Origin: G963676205 sp964342525
Lineage (GTDB): Bacteria; Campylobacterota; Campylobacteria; Campylobacterales; Arcobacteraceae
Direction of reading: 5' to 3'
Assembly (NCBI GenBank): GCA_964342525.1
Contig: CAYFGQ010000011.1
Span: forward strand, 8,735-72,734
DNA length: 64,000 nucleotides
Below are positions 43,657 to 52,869 of this stretch, one piece after another. A program made the position numbers and the translations under genes. Position 1 is the stretch's first letter. Each line of letters opens with the position of its first letter. Below the pieces are notes generated by a model. That model did no database searches. It saw only the letters and a list, made by a program, of their open reading frames with translations, and was not told where the DNA came from.

Positions 43657-45411
43657 TTAATTTGGCTGGTGATTAAACTCTGGTACAATCTTTTTTAATT
43701 GAGTCAACTTATTCTCACAAATTAAGAGTTCTTGAATATCTTCTTTGAGTTCCTGAATTTCGTAAAAAGTTGGTCTTGCAACTGTAATTGAATCATATTC
43801 AGTGTGGGAGTCAGATTCATCAATTAATAATTCTTCATAAAGTTTCTCACCAGGTCTAAGTCCAGAAAAAACTATTGAAATATTCTCTTTGCCAGAAAGT
43901 TCAATCATTTTCTTTGCCAAATCTACTATCTTTATAGGCTCACCCATATCAAGTATAAATATTTCACCACCACAACCTAAACTTCCAGCTTGAAGTACAA
44001 GTTCACAAGCCTCTGGAATAAGCATGAAATACCGTGTTATATCAGGGTGTGTTACAGTTATTGCTTCACCATTTTCTATTTGTGATTTAAACTTTGGAAT
44101 AACACTACCACTAGAACCCAAGACATTTCCAAATCTTACAGCTACTATTTCTGTAAATTGGCTATTTACATTTGAAGCATATAATTCACAAATTCTTTTA
44201 GTTGTTCCCATAACATTTGTTGGTCGTACCGCTTTATCAGTTGAAATTAAAATGAACTTTTCTACATTATATTTTATAGATAAATCAATACAGTTTTTAG
44301 TCCCTATTATATTATTAGAAATTGCCTCACTAATATTATCTTCACATAAAGGAACATGCTTATATGCTGCTGCATGAATTACAATATCTGGATTATATTT
44401 TTTAAAAGTATTTTCTAAAAAATCAGAATTTCTAACAGACTGCATTACTGAAACAATATTATAAGATTTTAACTCTTCAGTAATTTGATATAAATTATAT
44501 TCACTATGATCTACCAATATAATTTGTTTTGCTTCAAACAAAGCAACCTGTCGACATATTTCACTCCCTATACTTCCCCCTGCACCAGTTACAAGAATTG
44601 TTTTATTTTTTATAAATAACTCTATTTTATTTTTATCTAGATCTTTAGGATGTCGAGCAAGAAGATCTTCAACAGACAGATCCTTTAATTTTTTCTCCTT
44701 CTCACTAAGAACAGCTAACTTAATATCTGTTATATTTAATTCTGCTAACTTATTATAAATAGTTTGTAATTCATTTTGAGAAAACTCCTTTGTTATAATA
44801 ACAGAGTTAACTTCATTTTCTTTTATAACTTCTGAAAGGTGATCCATATTATATACTTTAATATTAGATATAAAAGTTCCAATAATATTTGATGCAGTAT
44901 CAACTACTGCAACAATATAATATTTTTTGTTTTCCTTAATTAAAGAATGACTAAAAGAATTAGCACCAATTAACAATGTTCTATTCAAATTACTATCTGT
45001 TCCACTTTCAATGAGTAAACGCTTTAGAACACGTAATAAGCCTATAAAAATTAAAGATAGAAAAAAATCAATAATAATTACACTTCTTGGTATAGGATAA
45101 AATAAATCGGATTGAAAATATACAAATAAACCTAATATACTGTATGTGATTAGATGAGCATGAAATAGCTTTTTTGCTTCATATAGTGAAAAAAACCTCC
45201 ATGAAACTTTATATATGTTAAATAATCCAATAAATGTAATTTTTAGTATGATTACAGATAAAAATACTTTTATAAAACTATCATAGAACATCGCAGGGAC
45301 ATCAAAATTAAACCTAAGTTGATATGATAAAAGAAGTGTTCCTAAAGATATTACTATATCTAAAAAAATAAAAAAAACCATTCGCTTATTTGCTGTAGGC
45401 TGTAAAATCAT
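43657..45411 (-). CDS. pglF: UDP-GlcNAc 4,6-dehydratase (PglF/WbpM type)
   Basis: PglF makes UDP-4-keto-6-deoxy-GlcNAc, the first step to UDP-diNAcBac. The 584 residues include four N-terminal membrane helices, a CoA-binding-like middle domain (RTLLIGANSFSHSL), and a C-terminal extended SDR with GAGGSIGSEI, HAAAYKHVPLCE and STDKAVRPTNVMGTTKR, where Met replaces the usual Tyr as in other large dehydratases. ITRYFMLIPEA and GLRPGEKLYEELL close the domain. It is transcribed right after pglB. Confidence 0.92.
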   Translation of the reverse strand: MILQPTANKRMVFFIFLDIVISLGTLLLSYQLRFNFDVPAMFYDSFIKVFLSVIILKITFIGLFNIYKVSWRFFSLYEAKKLFHAHLITYSILGLFVYFQSDLFYPIPRSVIIIDFFLSLIFIGLLRVLKRLLIESGTDSNLNRTLLIGANSFSHSLIKENKKYYIVAVVDTASNIIGTFISNIKVYNMDHLSEVIKENEVNSVIITKEFSQNELQTIYNKLAELNITDIKLAVLSEKEKKLKDLSVEDLLARHPKDLDKNKIELFIKNKTILVTGAGGSIGSEICRQVALFEAKQIILVDHSEYNLYQITEELKSYNIVSVMQSVRNSDFLENTFKKYNPDIVIHAAAYKHVPLCEDNISEAISNNIIGTKNCIDLSIKYNVEKFILISTDKAVRPTNVMGTTKRICELYASNVNSQFTEIVAVRFGNVLGSSGSVIPKFKSQIENGEAITVTHPDITRYFMLIPEACELVLQAGSLGCGGEIFILDMGEPIKIVDLAKKMIELSGKENISIVFSGLRPGEKLYEELLIDESDSHTEYDSITVARPTFYEIQELKEDIQELLICENKLTQLKKIVPEFNHQPN

Positions 45412-45420
45412 TTAATATTC

Positions 45421-47577
45421 CTAAATTTTGAGTTTATAAATTTTTGAAAGAGGGTCTAAAACAATTGGCTCAAACAATTTTTTATTATAATTTTCCAATA
45501 CAAATAACTGAATGAAAAGAGAATTATATACTGTTCTATCAACAATCAAAAACTTATTATAATTTTTCATATATATTGCGCTTATATTAGAATTTTTATC
45601 AATTGTTTGTATTCTCTTATTTAACTTACCATTTTTTCCATACGCAGTCAAAGCAAAATTATTTAATTTAGCTTTTTGCTTACCAATTTGAACTTCACCA
45701 GTTTGTTTAAAAATCCTAATATTATTCCCAAGATCTATAATATTATTTTCTTCTTTAAATCTATTAGTCTGATAAAACAATGGTCTTCTGCCTTGTTTTC
45801 CGGTCATTAAATCTATATTAGAAAAAAGTGTTACCGTAGGGAAAATATTAAGCATTCTATGAGGAAGATATATATAAATATCTCTAGTCTTCTTAGGTAA
45901 ACTAATATCTGTTGATAGAGATATTAAAAAATCATTTACATCATTAAAACCATAATCAAGCGTCATTTGCTTAATATTTGTATGTCTAATTCTTTTATCT
46001 TCTTTACTTAAATTTTCATCTTCTTTATATATTCTAAAAGATGATTCTGTATATTCAACATCTAGTCTTGCCATTTTTGATGCAATACTTTGAGGTTTAT
46101 TTAATACAAAACTTACAGGGTAATTAGAATCACCACTATGTTTACCACCATCAACTAAAGTTTTAACATCACTATAATAACGGATTGGATAGCCATAATC
46201 CCACCAAGCGATTACATAATCTTCTCGATCAGCAATATTTCTTAATTTAGCCAACACTTTTACTTCTTGTTGATTAAATACGGTAGGAACCTTGTACTGA
46301 TTTATATGTTTAATATTAGGATAAAGAACTAATAAAGTTAAAACTAACATAATTGCATAATAAGCACTCTTAGAACTAACATTATTCTTAAGTTGTTTTG
46401 ATATAAGCTTAGAAATTTGATATATTAAATAACCTATCCCTAAAGCCATTATAGGTACAGCATATACAGTAAATCTTAATCCACCTGTCATTGCAATAAA
46501 ACCTAATCCAACCATAGGTAAAGATAGTAACATAATTTTATTTTTATATATAAATAATATGTATCCAACTATTGCTAATAAAAATGTAATTTGATGTCCA
46601 GAAATTCTATTTGCAAATGTTTCAAAAGGTATTTGTCCAGCTTCTCGAATAGTATTTATAACAGAATAAAAATGCAAACTCAAAGTATCATTATTTGTAA
46701 CAAAACTATCTTTAAAAATATATCCAGATAATCTATCTATAATAGGATCAATTCCTCCTGTAATAAAAAATACTAAAACAGAAATGGCAAAAATATATAA
46801 AATATACTTATCAAATTTACTTCTACTAAATACTATATATAAACCTATCACAAGACTAAGTTTTATTAAGATATTTAAGTTTATTAAAGAGAACACTATT
46901 ATAGTTAATAACTTTAATTGAAATATTATAGATTCTTTTTTATACCATTGATACAATGTCCAAATAAATATCATTCCCCCAAATGCAACTACTAATGAAT
47001 AACTTTGAGGATACCACCATCTATAAAAAAGAATCAAAAATGCTGTAAATAATACATACTTTAGACTCATATTCTTTAAAGAATAAACTAAAGTCCAAAG
47101 TATAAAAGTTGGGAATACTATATTTAACATATCACTATCATAATACCCTACCATTGTACGGTTATAATAACTCCATGTAATACTACCCACTAAAGCAGCT
47201 ATAAAACCAACATCTATGTTATCAAGTTCTTTAGCTATTAAAATAATGGGGATTACAATTAATGAAGAAAAAAATGCAGGTAAATAAAATATAATAGTTT
47301 CAAGTGAAATTGGAATAATCTTAGCTATAAATGCAGTTACTATTGAAACAGCATCCATAATTGGAGATCTATCATTAGTATCCTCAGTTATACCTAAAAG
47401 AATATCTCTTGCTCCTTCAGCAAAATAATATCCATCATTTGTATTTATCATAAATTCATTATTAAATTTAAACTGTCCAGCATCATTAAAATGATAAACC
47501 CAAATTAATCTCACTGAAAAACTAAAGATAAAAGCAATAAGTATTAATAATACAATTTTTTGTTTCTTTAAAATCAT
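45421..47577 (-). CDS. pglB: Bacterial oligosaccharyltransferase PglB (STT3 family)
   Basis: PglB moves the lipid-linked oligosaccharide to asparagine in the periplasm. The 718 residues have about 12-13 membrane helices and a periplasmic C-terminal domain. The catalytic-site hallmark WWDYG is present in YVIAWWDYGYPIRY, and a DxD-type acidic motif occurs in the first loop (NTNDGYYFAEGARD). DGGKHSGD follows the WWDYG. Its neighbours pglF, E, D, C and A on the same strand make the assignment strong. Asn-X-Ser/Thr sequons with an acidic residue at -2 would be the substrates. Confidence 0.94.
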   Translation of the reverse strand: MILKKQKIVLLILIAFIFSFSVRLIWVYHFNDAGQFKFNNEFMINTNDGYYFAEGARDILLGITEDTNDRSPIMDAVSIVTAFIAKIIPISLETIIFYLPAFFSSLIVIPIILIAKELDNIDVGFIAALVGSITWSYYNRTMVGYYDSDMLNIVFPTFILWTLVYSLKNMSLKYVLFTAFLILFYRWWYPQSYSLVVAFGGMIFIWTLYQWYKKESIIFQLKLLTIIVFSLINLNILIKLSLVIGLYIVFSRSKFDKYILYIFAISVLVFFITGGIDPIIDRLSGYIFKDSFVTNNDTLSLHFYSVINTIREAGQIPFETFANRISGHQITFLLAIVGYILFIYKNKIMLLSLPMVGLGFIAMTGGLRFTVYAVPIMALGIGYLIYQISKLISKQLKNNVSSKSAYYAIMLVLTLLVLYPNIKHINQYKVPTVFNQQEVKVLAKLRNIADREDYVIAWWDYGYPIRYYSDVKTLVDGGKHSGDSNYPVSFVLNKPQSIASKMARLDVEYTESSFRIYKEDENLSKEDKRIRHTNIKQMTLDYGFNDVNDFLISLSTDISLPKKTRDIYIYLPHRMLNIFPTVTLFSNIDLMTGKQGRRPLFYQTNRFKEENNIIDLGNNIRIFKQTGEVQIGKQKAKLNNFALTAYGKNGKLNKRIQTIDKNSNISAIYMKNYNKFLIVDRTVYNSLFIQLFVLENYNKKLFEPIVLDPLSKIYKLKI

Positions 47578-47585
47578 AATAAAAC

Positions 47586-48683
47586 CTAATTTTCTTTAAT
47601 TAAATTACATATATCTATAATATTTTCTCTTGTCATTGTCGTACTACTTGCTAAACAGATTCCACTCTTATAAAGTTTTTCACTAGTTCCATCTAAAAGA
47701 TTTTTTGTTTTTTCAAATAAAGGTTGTAAATGCATTGGTTTCCAAAGAGGTCTACTCTCCACATTTATTTCCTCTAAAGCGTTTATAATATCCATTGGTT
47801 TTTTATTTTCAAAAACCAATGCAGTAAGCCATCTATTTCCCCTAGTATTTTCAAGTTCAGGCATAAAACGATACTCCTTGTCTTCTAAAAGTTCTTTATA
47901 CCATTCAAAAATTTCTCTTTTTTTCTTTACCCTATCTTCTATCACTTCCATTTGAGCTACTCCAATTGCAGCCAATACATTACTCATTCGATAGTTATAA
48001 CCATACTCTTCATGTTCATAATGCAAATATGGCTCTTTTGCTTGGGTTGAATAAAATTTTGCTTTTTCTATCCATTCTTCATTATTTGAAACTAACATAC
48101 CTCCACCTGAAGTTGTAAGTATTTTATTTCCATTAAAAGAATAAACTCCAAAATCACCAAATGTACCAGTATGTTTACCATTAAAAGTTGCGCCTAATGA
48201 TTCTGCAGCATCCTCTATTAGATATATATTATAAGATTTACATATATTTACGATCTTTTCTATATCTGCACTCATACCATAAAGATGTGTTAAAATCAAA
48301 GCTTTAGGTTTCTTATCACATGTTTTTAAATATTCTTCTAATAAAATAGGAGATATATTCCAACTCAATTCATCACTATCTATAAATACTGGATTTGCTC
48401 TTTGATACAATATAGCATTTACAGACCCTATAAAGGTAAAAGTTGAAGCTAAAACATCATCTCCTTCTTTTATACCTAACACTCTTAAAGCAAGATGAAT
48501 GGCAGCTGTTCCAGATGTTACAGCCAAAGCATTTTCACTACATGTATATTCTATGATACTTTGCTCAAACTTATTAACATATTCTCCAAGTGGAGCTATA
48601 TAATTACTTTCAAATACATTGTTAATATACTTTAGTTCATTTCCACTCATATGGGGTGAACTCAAAAAAATTCTTTTATTCAT
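47586..48683 (-). CDS. pglE: UDP-4-amino-sugar aminotransferase PglE
   Basis: PglE transfers an amino group from glutamate to UDP-4-keto-6-deoxy-GlcNAc. The 365 residues belong to the DegT/DnrJ/EryC1 PLP family: TSGTAAIHLALRVLGI, EDAAESLGATFNGKHTGTFGD and the PLP lysine in FNGNKILTTSGGGM. The YGYNYRMSNVLAAIGVAQ segment is typical. The start MNKRIFLSSPHMSGNEL matches Campylobacter PglE. It overlaps the pglD end by 4 bases. Confidence 0.92.
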   Translation of the reverse strand: MNKRIFLSSPHMSGNELKYINNVFESNYIAPLGEYVNKFEQSIIEYTCSENALAVTSGTAAIHLALRVLGIKEGDDVLASTFTFIGSVNAILYQRANPVFIDSDELSWNISPILLEEYLKTCDKKPKALILTHLYGMSADIEKIVNICKSYNIYLIEDAAESLGATFNGKHTGTFGDFGVYSFNGNKILTTSGGGMLVSNNEEWIEKAKFYSTQAKEPYLHYEHEEYGYNYRMSNVLAAIGVAQMEVIEDRVKKKREIFEWYKELLEDKEYRFMPELENTRGNRWLTALVFENKKPMDIINALEEINVESRPLWKPMHLQPLFEKTKNLLDGTSEKLYKSGICLASSTTMTRENIIDICNLIKEN

Positions 48684-49273
48684 AATTCCTCTATAACTTT
48701 ACATGGATTTCCAAAGGCTTTAACATTATTCGGTAAATCACTTACAATTACACTTCCTGCACCTATTACTGAATTTTCACCAATTATTTTTCCCTGAATT
48801 GAACAAGATCCAATACCTATATGTGTATTTCTTTTTACTTTTACATTTCCCGCTAATGCTACACTTGGAGAGATATGAACAAACGCTTCAATATCATTTT
48901 CATGTTCAACAACACAAGAAGTATTTAAAATAACGCCTTCACCAATTTTAGTTTTTGAATTTACAACAACATTTGGCATAATTACGACTCCTTGTCCTAA
49001 CTCTACACTTTCTGCTATTATAGCACTAGGGTCAATTAAACTAATTATCTTAAAATCATATTTCTTTAAATTTAAAAATATCTTTTCTCTAATTTTATTA
49101 TCACCTATTGCCACAAAAAAAGGGATATCATTATTTTCTTTAACATCATCAAAAGATTTATAGTTTTCCTTAAAATCATCTATAAATTCTATATTTTTAT
49201 ATCCATACTTCTTAGCTATATCAAAACATACTAATGCATGTCCACTACAACCATAGATATAAAGTTTTTCCAT
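48680..49273 (-). CDS. pglD: UDP-diNAcBac acetyltransferase PglD
   Basis: PglD acetylates the 4-amino group to give UDP-diNAcBac. The 197 residues have an N-terminal Rossmann-like part (LYIYGCSGHALVCFDIA) and a C-terminal left-handed beta helix of hexapeptide repeats (VVIMPNVVVNSKTKIGEGVI, HIGIGSCSIQGKIIGENSVI). The His of VVEHENDI is the expected base. The pathway position between pglE and pglC supports the call. Confidence 0.92.
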   Translation of the reverse strand: MEKLYIYGCSGHALVCFDIAKKYGYKNIEFIDDFKENYKSFDDVKENNDIPFFVAIGDNKIREKIFLNLKKYDFKIISLIDPSAIIAESVELGQGVVIMPNVVVNSKTKIGEGVILNTSCVVEHENDIEAFVHISPSVALAGNVKVKRNTHIGIGSCSIQGKIIGENSVIGAGSVIVSDLPNNVKAFGNPCKVIEEL

Positions 49274-49869
49274 TATTTTGTTCCCTTAAACTTTTCCATA
49301 GTAACAGAAGAAGAGGAACTAATATCACTTCTTTTTATAACTTTTAAAAAAGTCATCCACATTATTTTCATATCCAATAAAAAAGAATGATTATCTACAT
49401 ACCAAATATCATAATTAAATTTTTCTTCCCAAGATATAGCATTTCTTCCATTAACTTGTGCCCAACCTGTAATACCTGGTTTTACATCATGTCTTCTTTT
49501 TTGATCACTATTATATAAAGGCAAATATTCTATTAACAAAGGTCTAGGTCCAACAAAACTCATTTCACCTTTTAAAACATTAAAAAGCTGTGGTAACTCA
49601 TCTAAAGAGGTACTTCTAATAAATTTACCAATACCCTTTAATCTTTGTTCATCAGGTAATAAAATCCCTTTTTCATCAACTTCATTTGTCATTGTACGAA
49701 ATTTATAAATTCCAAATATTTTCTCTTTATATCCAGGCCTTTTTTGTCTAAAAAGGATAGGCTTTCCCATTTTTAATATAATTAATATGGCCACTATTAC
49801 ATATATAGGGGAAAAAAAGATTATTAATGTTGCAGATAAAGAGATATCAAATAATCTTTTCAAATTCAT
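49273..49869 (-). CDS. pglC: Undecaprenyl-phosphate diNAcBac-1-phosphate transferase PglC
   Basis: PglC starts the N-glycan by moving phospho-diNAcBac to undecaprenyl phosphate. It is a monotopic phosphoglycosyl transferase of 198 residues: one N-terminal re-entrant helix (LIIFFSPIYVIVAILIIL), KPILFRQKRPG, YKFRTMT, STSLDELPQLFNVLKGEMS, FVGPRPLL and VKPGITGWAQVNGRN. A serine-rich stretch (SSSSS) lies near the C-terminus. It overlaps the pglA end by 23 bases. Confidence 0.93.
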   Translation of the reverse strand: MNLKRLFDISLSATLIIFFSPIYVIVAILIILKMGKPILFRQKRPGYKEKIFGIYKFRTMTNEVDEKGILLPDEQRLKGIGKFIRSTSLDELPQLFNVLKGEMSFVGPRPLLIEYLPLYNSDQKRRHDVKPGITGWAQVNGRNAISWEEKFNYDIWYVDNHSFLLDMKIMWMTFLKVIKRSDISSSSSVTMEKFKGTK

Positions 49870-50983
49870 TTTTTAACTCTTTCCAAAAATACTCTTGATC
49901 ATATTTTTTTATCATTTCATTTCTAATATTACTTTTTATTTTGTAATACAACTCTTTATCCTCTATAAGTTTAACTATACCCTCTGTTAAACTTTCTACA
50001 CTCTTTTTTTCTACAAGTATCCCTGTCTCATTTTCTTGGATTATCTCATTACACCCATTTATATCTGAAGCTAGAAGAGGAACACCAAAACTTCCAGCTT
50101 CAATTAAAGAATTTGGTAACCCTTCTCTATATGATGGTAAAATAAATAAATCACTAATAGATAAAAACTTTCTAATATCTTTTTGAAATCCCACAGTAAT
50201 AATTGAATCATCTGAATCAATTCTTTCTTTATTTTCACTTTTGATTGGATTTAAAGATTCTTCATAATCCCCAACAAGTAATAACTTTAAATTATCATAT
50301 TTCTTTGATAAATATACAAATGATTCAACTAATTCATTGATACCTTTATCTTTTACAATTCTTCCCACAAAAGTTATTACAAAATCATCTTCTTGTATTT
50401 TTAAATTATCCCTTATTTGATTTTGTTCATCTTTAGTTTTTGTATTTTTAAAAAAACTTGTATCAACTCCATTTATCGAACCTTGAGCTACTACAGTTAC
50501 TTCCTTGTTAGTTAAATTACCTTGCATATATTCTTTTAAACCAAAGCTATTACACAATAATTTAGTTGAAAAGAAATAAGTTAATTTTTCAATAAATTTT
50601 AATAAAGTTTTTTTCTTTCCTTTTGCTTCCATTAAAGGCATTCCCACAACATTATGAATCCTTATAGGAACCCTTACAAAAAAAGAAGCTATCATAGATA
50701 AAAGACCTGCTTTTGGAGTAAAACTATAAACAATATCAGGCTTTTCTTTTAAAAAATATAAAAATAATTCAAATAATGCTTTAAAATCTTTTATAATAGT
50801 AATCTGCCTTGTCATATTAATAGATTTTAATTCAACCCCTTCATATTCAGAGATATCACTATTAAGATCACTATGGGAAGTTACTAATTTTACATCAAAA
50901 TATTTTGATAAATATTTTGCTTGACCTTTTACAAGAGTAGCTAAACTTAAGGGAACAGTACTAACTATAATAATTTTTTTCAT
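49847..50983 (-). CDS. pglA: GT4 glycosyltransferase PglA
   Basis: PglA adds the second sugar (GalNAc in Campylobacter jejuni) to undecaprenyl-PP-diNAcBac. The 378 residues form a GT-B fold of family 4: an early KGQAKYLSKYF-type segment, VTFVGRIVKDKGINELVESF, and the C-terminal E-x7-E-like motif in PSYREGLPNSLIEAGSFGVP. Its start overlaps the end of the SDR gene by 4 bases. The GalNAc specificity is transferred from the family, not visible here. Confidence 0.85.
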   Translation of the reverse strand: MKKIIIVSTVPLSLATLVKGQAKYLSKYFDVKLVTSHSDLNSDISEYEGVELKSINMTRQITIIKDFKALFELFLYFLKEKPDIVYSFTPKAGLLSMIASFFVRVPIRIHNVVGMPLMEAKGKKKTLLKFIEKLTYFFSTKLLCNSFGLKEYMQGNLTNKEVTVVAQGSINGVDTSFFKNTKTKDEQNQIRDNLKIQEDDFVITFVGRIVKDKGINELVESFVYLSKKYDNLKLLLVGDYEESLNPIKSENKERIDSDDSIITVGFQKDIRKFLSISDLFILPSYREGLPNSLIEAGSFGVPLLASDINGCNEIIQENETGILVEKKSVESLTEGIVKLIEDKELYYKIKSNIRNEMIKKYDQEYFWKELKNEFEKII

Positions 50984-51789
50984 ATATTAAATTCTTTTTT
51001 TAAATAATCTTCAATATTTTTAAAACTTGTTTTTTCAATATTTTTATCCAATAGTTTAATATCAGCTGTAGAGATCTTTAGTTCTTCCCTTTTTATATTA
51101 TTTGTATTTATTTGTACATTATGATTATTTAAAAAGTCTAATATATTTTTAATAGAATTTCCAATCCCTGTACCAATATTTAAATAAGGGATATCCTTTT
51201 TATCTAACAATTTAAAATAAATATCTACCACGTCATCAATATGTATAAAATCTCTTATTGCATTTCCATGATTTACTATTGTTAATGTTTCGTCTTTTTT
51301 ATGTGCTTTAATTATCTTACTAATAATTGAAAATTTATCATCTCCACCATACATATTAAATACCCTAGCAATTGTATAATCAATATTGTGTTCCATACAA
51401 AATTTTTTTATTAATTCTTCATTTGCTATTTTTAAAGAAGCATGTAAATTTAGAGGCTTAAGATCATCTCTCTCATTACATAAAATATTATTCCCATATA
51501 CAGAACTACTACTTGTATATAAAACTTTATTTATTTTTACATTCTTACACATATTTAAGGTCAAAGCTGTTGACATAATTGCATTATTTATATAATCTAT
51601 GGGTTTTAAATGATTTTGTAATCCAGTTGAAGGCTGAAAATTATTAAAGATTATATTTGAATTATCTTTAACTTGAATCTCTTTACCTTCAATTATTTCT
51701 CTAGAGGAAACCAAAATACTATTTTCTATTTTTTGATGTAAATATTTTGATAAGTTACTATTCTTACCAATGATATATGTAGTAATCAT
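50980..51789 (-). CDS. Atypical NAD-dependent epimerase/dehydratase-like SDR
   Basis: This is a 269-residue extended SDR-like protein. The Ser motif is kept (LYTSSSSVYG, 90-99), but the usual Tyr-x3-Lys reads H116-x3-K120 (LHASLKIANE). The N-terminal glycine-rich loop is also degenerate (YIIGKNSNLS). ARVFNMYGGDD, RDFIHIDDVVD and LNIGTGIG are otherwise typical of nucleotide-sugar epimerases. It may be a C4-epimerase with altered chemistry, a reductase, or a non-catalytic protein. It sits between a Wzy-like gene and pglA. Its usual role there (a GalE-like supplier of UDP-GalNAc) is uncertain because of the substitution. Confidence 0.7.
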   Translation of the reverse strand: MITTYIIGKNSNLSKYLHQKIENSILVSSREIIEGKEIQVKDNSNIIFNNFQPSTGLQNHLKPIDYINNAIMSTALTLNMCKNVKINKVLYTSSSSVYGNNILCNERDDLKPLNLHASLKIANEELIKKFCMEHNIDYTIARVFNMYGGDDKFSIISKIIKAHKKDETLTIVNHGNAIRDFIHIDDVVDIYFKLLDKKDIPYLNIGTGIGNSIKNILDFLNNHNVQINTNNIKREELKISTADIKLLDKNIEKTSFKNIEDYLKKEFNI

Positions 51790-52869
51790 TTATATTCCAT
51801 TTTCTGTATACACTTTTTTATCATAATATGCTTTCATTATACCTAATAGAATACCTAAATAAATATAAAACTTAATTGATAAGATCAAATTATGTAGTAA
51901 TAATACTGATACAACGGTGAAAATTACATATAAATATTTTAAAGTATTATTACTGACTGATTTAACAAAAGCATATAAAGATATTATAAATAAAAGAATA
52001 ACACTCACTACTCCATAAGAAGTAAATGTTGAGTTGACAGAGTCAAAGTCTAATCGAGATAAGATACTAGTAAATGTACTTTTTAAATTATAATTATATG
52101 CTGAAAAATAAGGGTATAAATAAGTATATAATACAAATGTTAAAAATAACATAGTTAATATAAAAAAGATTCTTTTCTTTTCATTAATACCAAAAGTTAA
52201 GATAGGAAGAATAATACTTGCAATTAACAATGCATCAGAGCCAGAAAATACAGAGACTACTAATAAAAAAAACATTGAGATATTATTTTTCATATCAGAA
52301 AAAAGTAATATAGCCAAAATAAATATCATCTCAAATGAGAAATTAATTGTACTATTAAATATCCCACTAGGTCTAATTTGATATAAAGGTACTTCATAAT
52401 CCTCTACCCAAATTGGCCAGTTATATTGAGGCTTAAAATCAGGATGATAGATATCAAGATGATATGTCTTAAACTCTAAAAGTTCTTTTATAGGAAAATT
52501 CATTTCCATAATAATTACAAAAAAATTTAGAATCACGATAAAAACAAAGAATTTTTTTATTTTATCCATATTTCTAAGAGAAATAATATAAGATAAGAAT
52601 AAAAGATAAGGAATAGAAATAATTTTAATATATTCAGTATAACCTAAAAAAAAGAAAACACTAATTATGATTATATATAAAACTCCAAAAATATGATACT
52701 TTAATAAAAATAGCATTGTTATTAATGCTATTATAATCGAATAATGAACAAAGCTTAAACTAAAAACATCCATATGTATAAAGAGATGATTTGTAAATAA
52801 TAAAATATTTAAAAAGAAAAATATTATTATACTAAAAGTATTTCTATTATTTTCTATTAAATTTAACAA
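51790..52869 (-). CDS. Polytopic membrane protein, Wzy-like O-antigen polymerase candidate
   Basis: This 359-residue protein has about 10-11 hydrophobic helices. The large loop around residues 135-175 (YHPDFKPQYNWP, QIRPSGIFNSTINFSFEM) contains the RPSGxF-type segment seen in Wzy and WaaL-like proteins, and FSGSDALLIASII follows. Such proteins join repeat units or ligate chains at the periplasmic face. No Wzx flippase is in the window. Its stop abuts the SDR gene start. The Wzy assignment rests on topology and one motif. Confidence 0.6.
   Translation of the reverse strand: MLNLIENNRNTFSIIIFFFLNILLFTNHLFIHMDVFSLSFVHYSIIIALITMLFLLKYHIFGVLYIIIISVFFFLGYTEYIKIISIPYLLFLSYIISLRNMDKIKKFFVFIVILNFFVIIMEMNFPIKELLEFKTYHLDIYHPDFKPQYNWPIWVEDYEVPLYQIRPSGIFNSTINFSFEMIFILAILLFSDMKNNISMFFLLVVSVFSGSDALLIASIILPILTFGINEKKRIFFILTMLFLTFVLYTYLYPYFSAYNYNLKSTFTSILSRLDFDSVNSTFTSYGVVSVILLFIISLYAFVKSVSNNTLKYLYVIFTVVSVLLLHNLILSIKFYIYLGILLGIMKAYYDKKVYTENGI

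Noticed and set aside
44024..44377. Plus-strand frame of 117 codons inside pglF
   Set aside because: It is a shadow of a strongly supported gene and shows no family motif.
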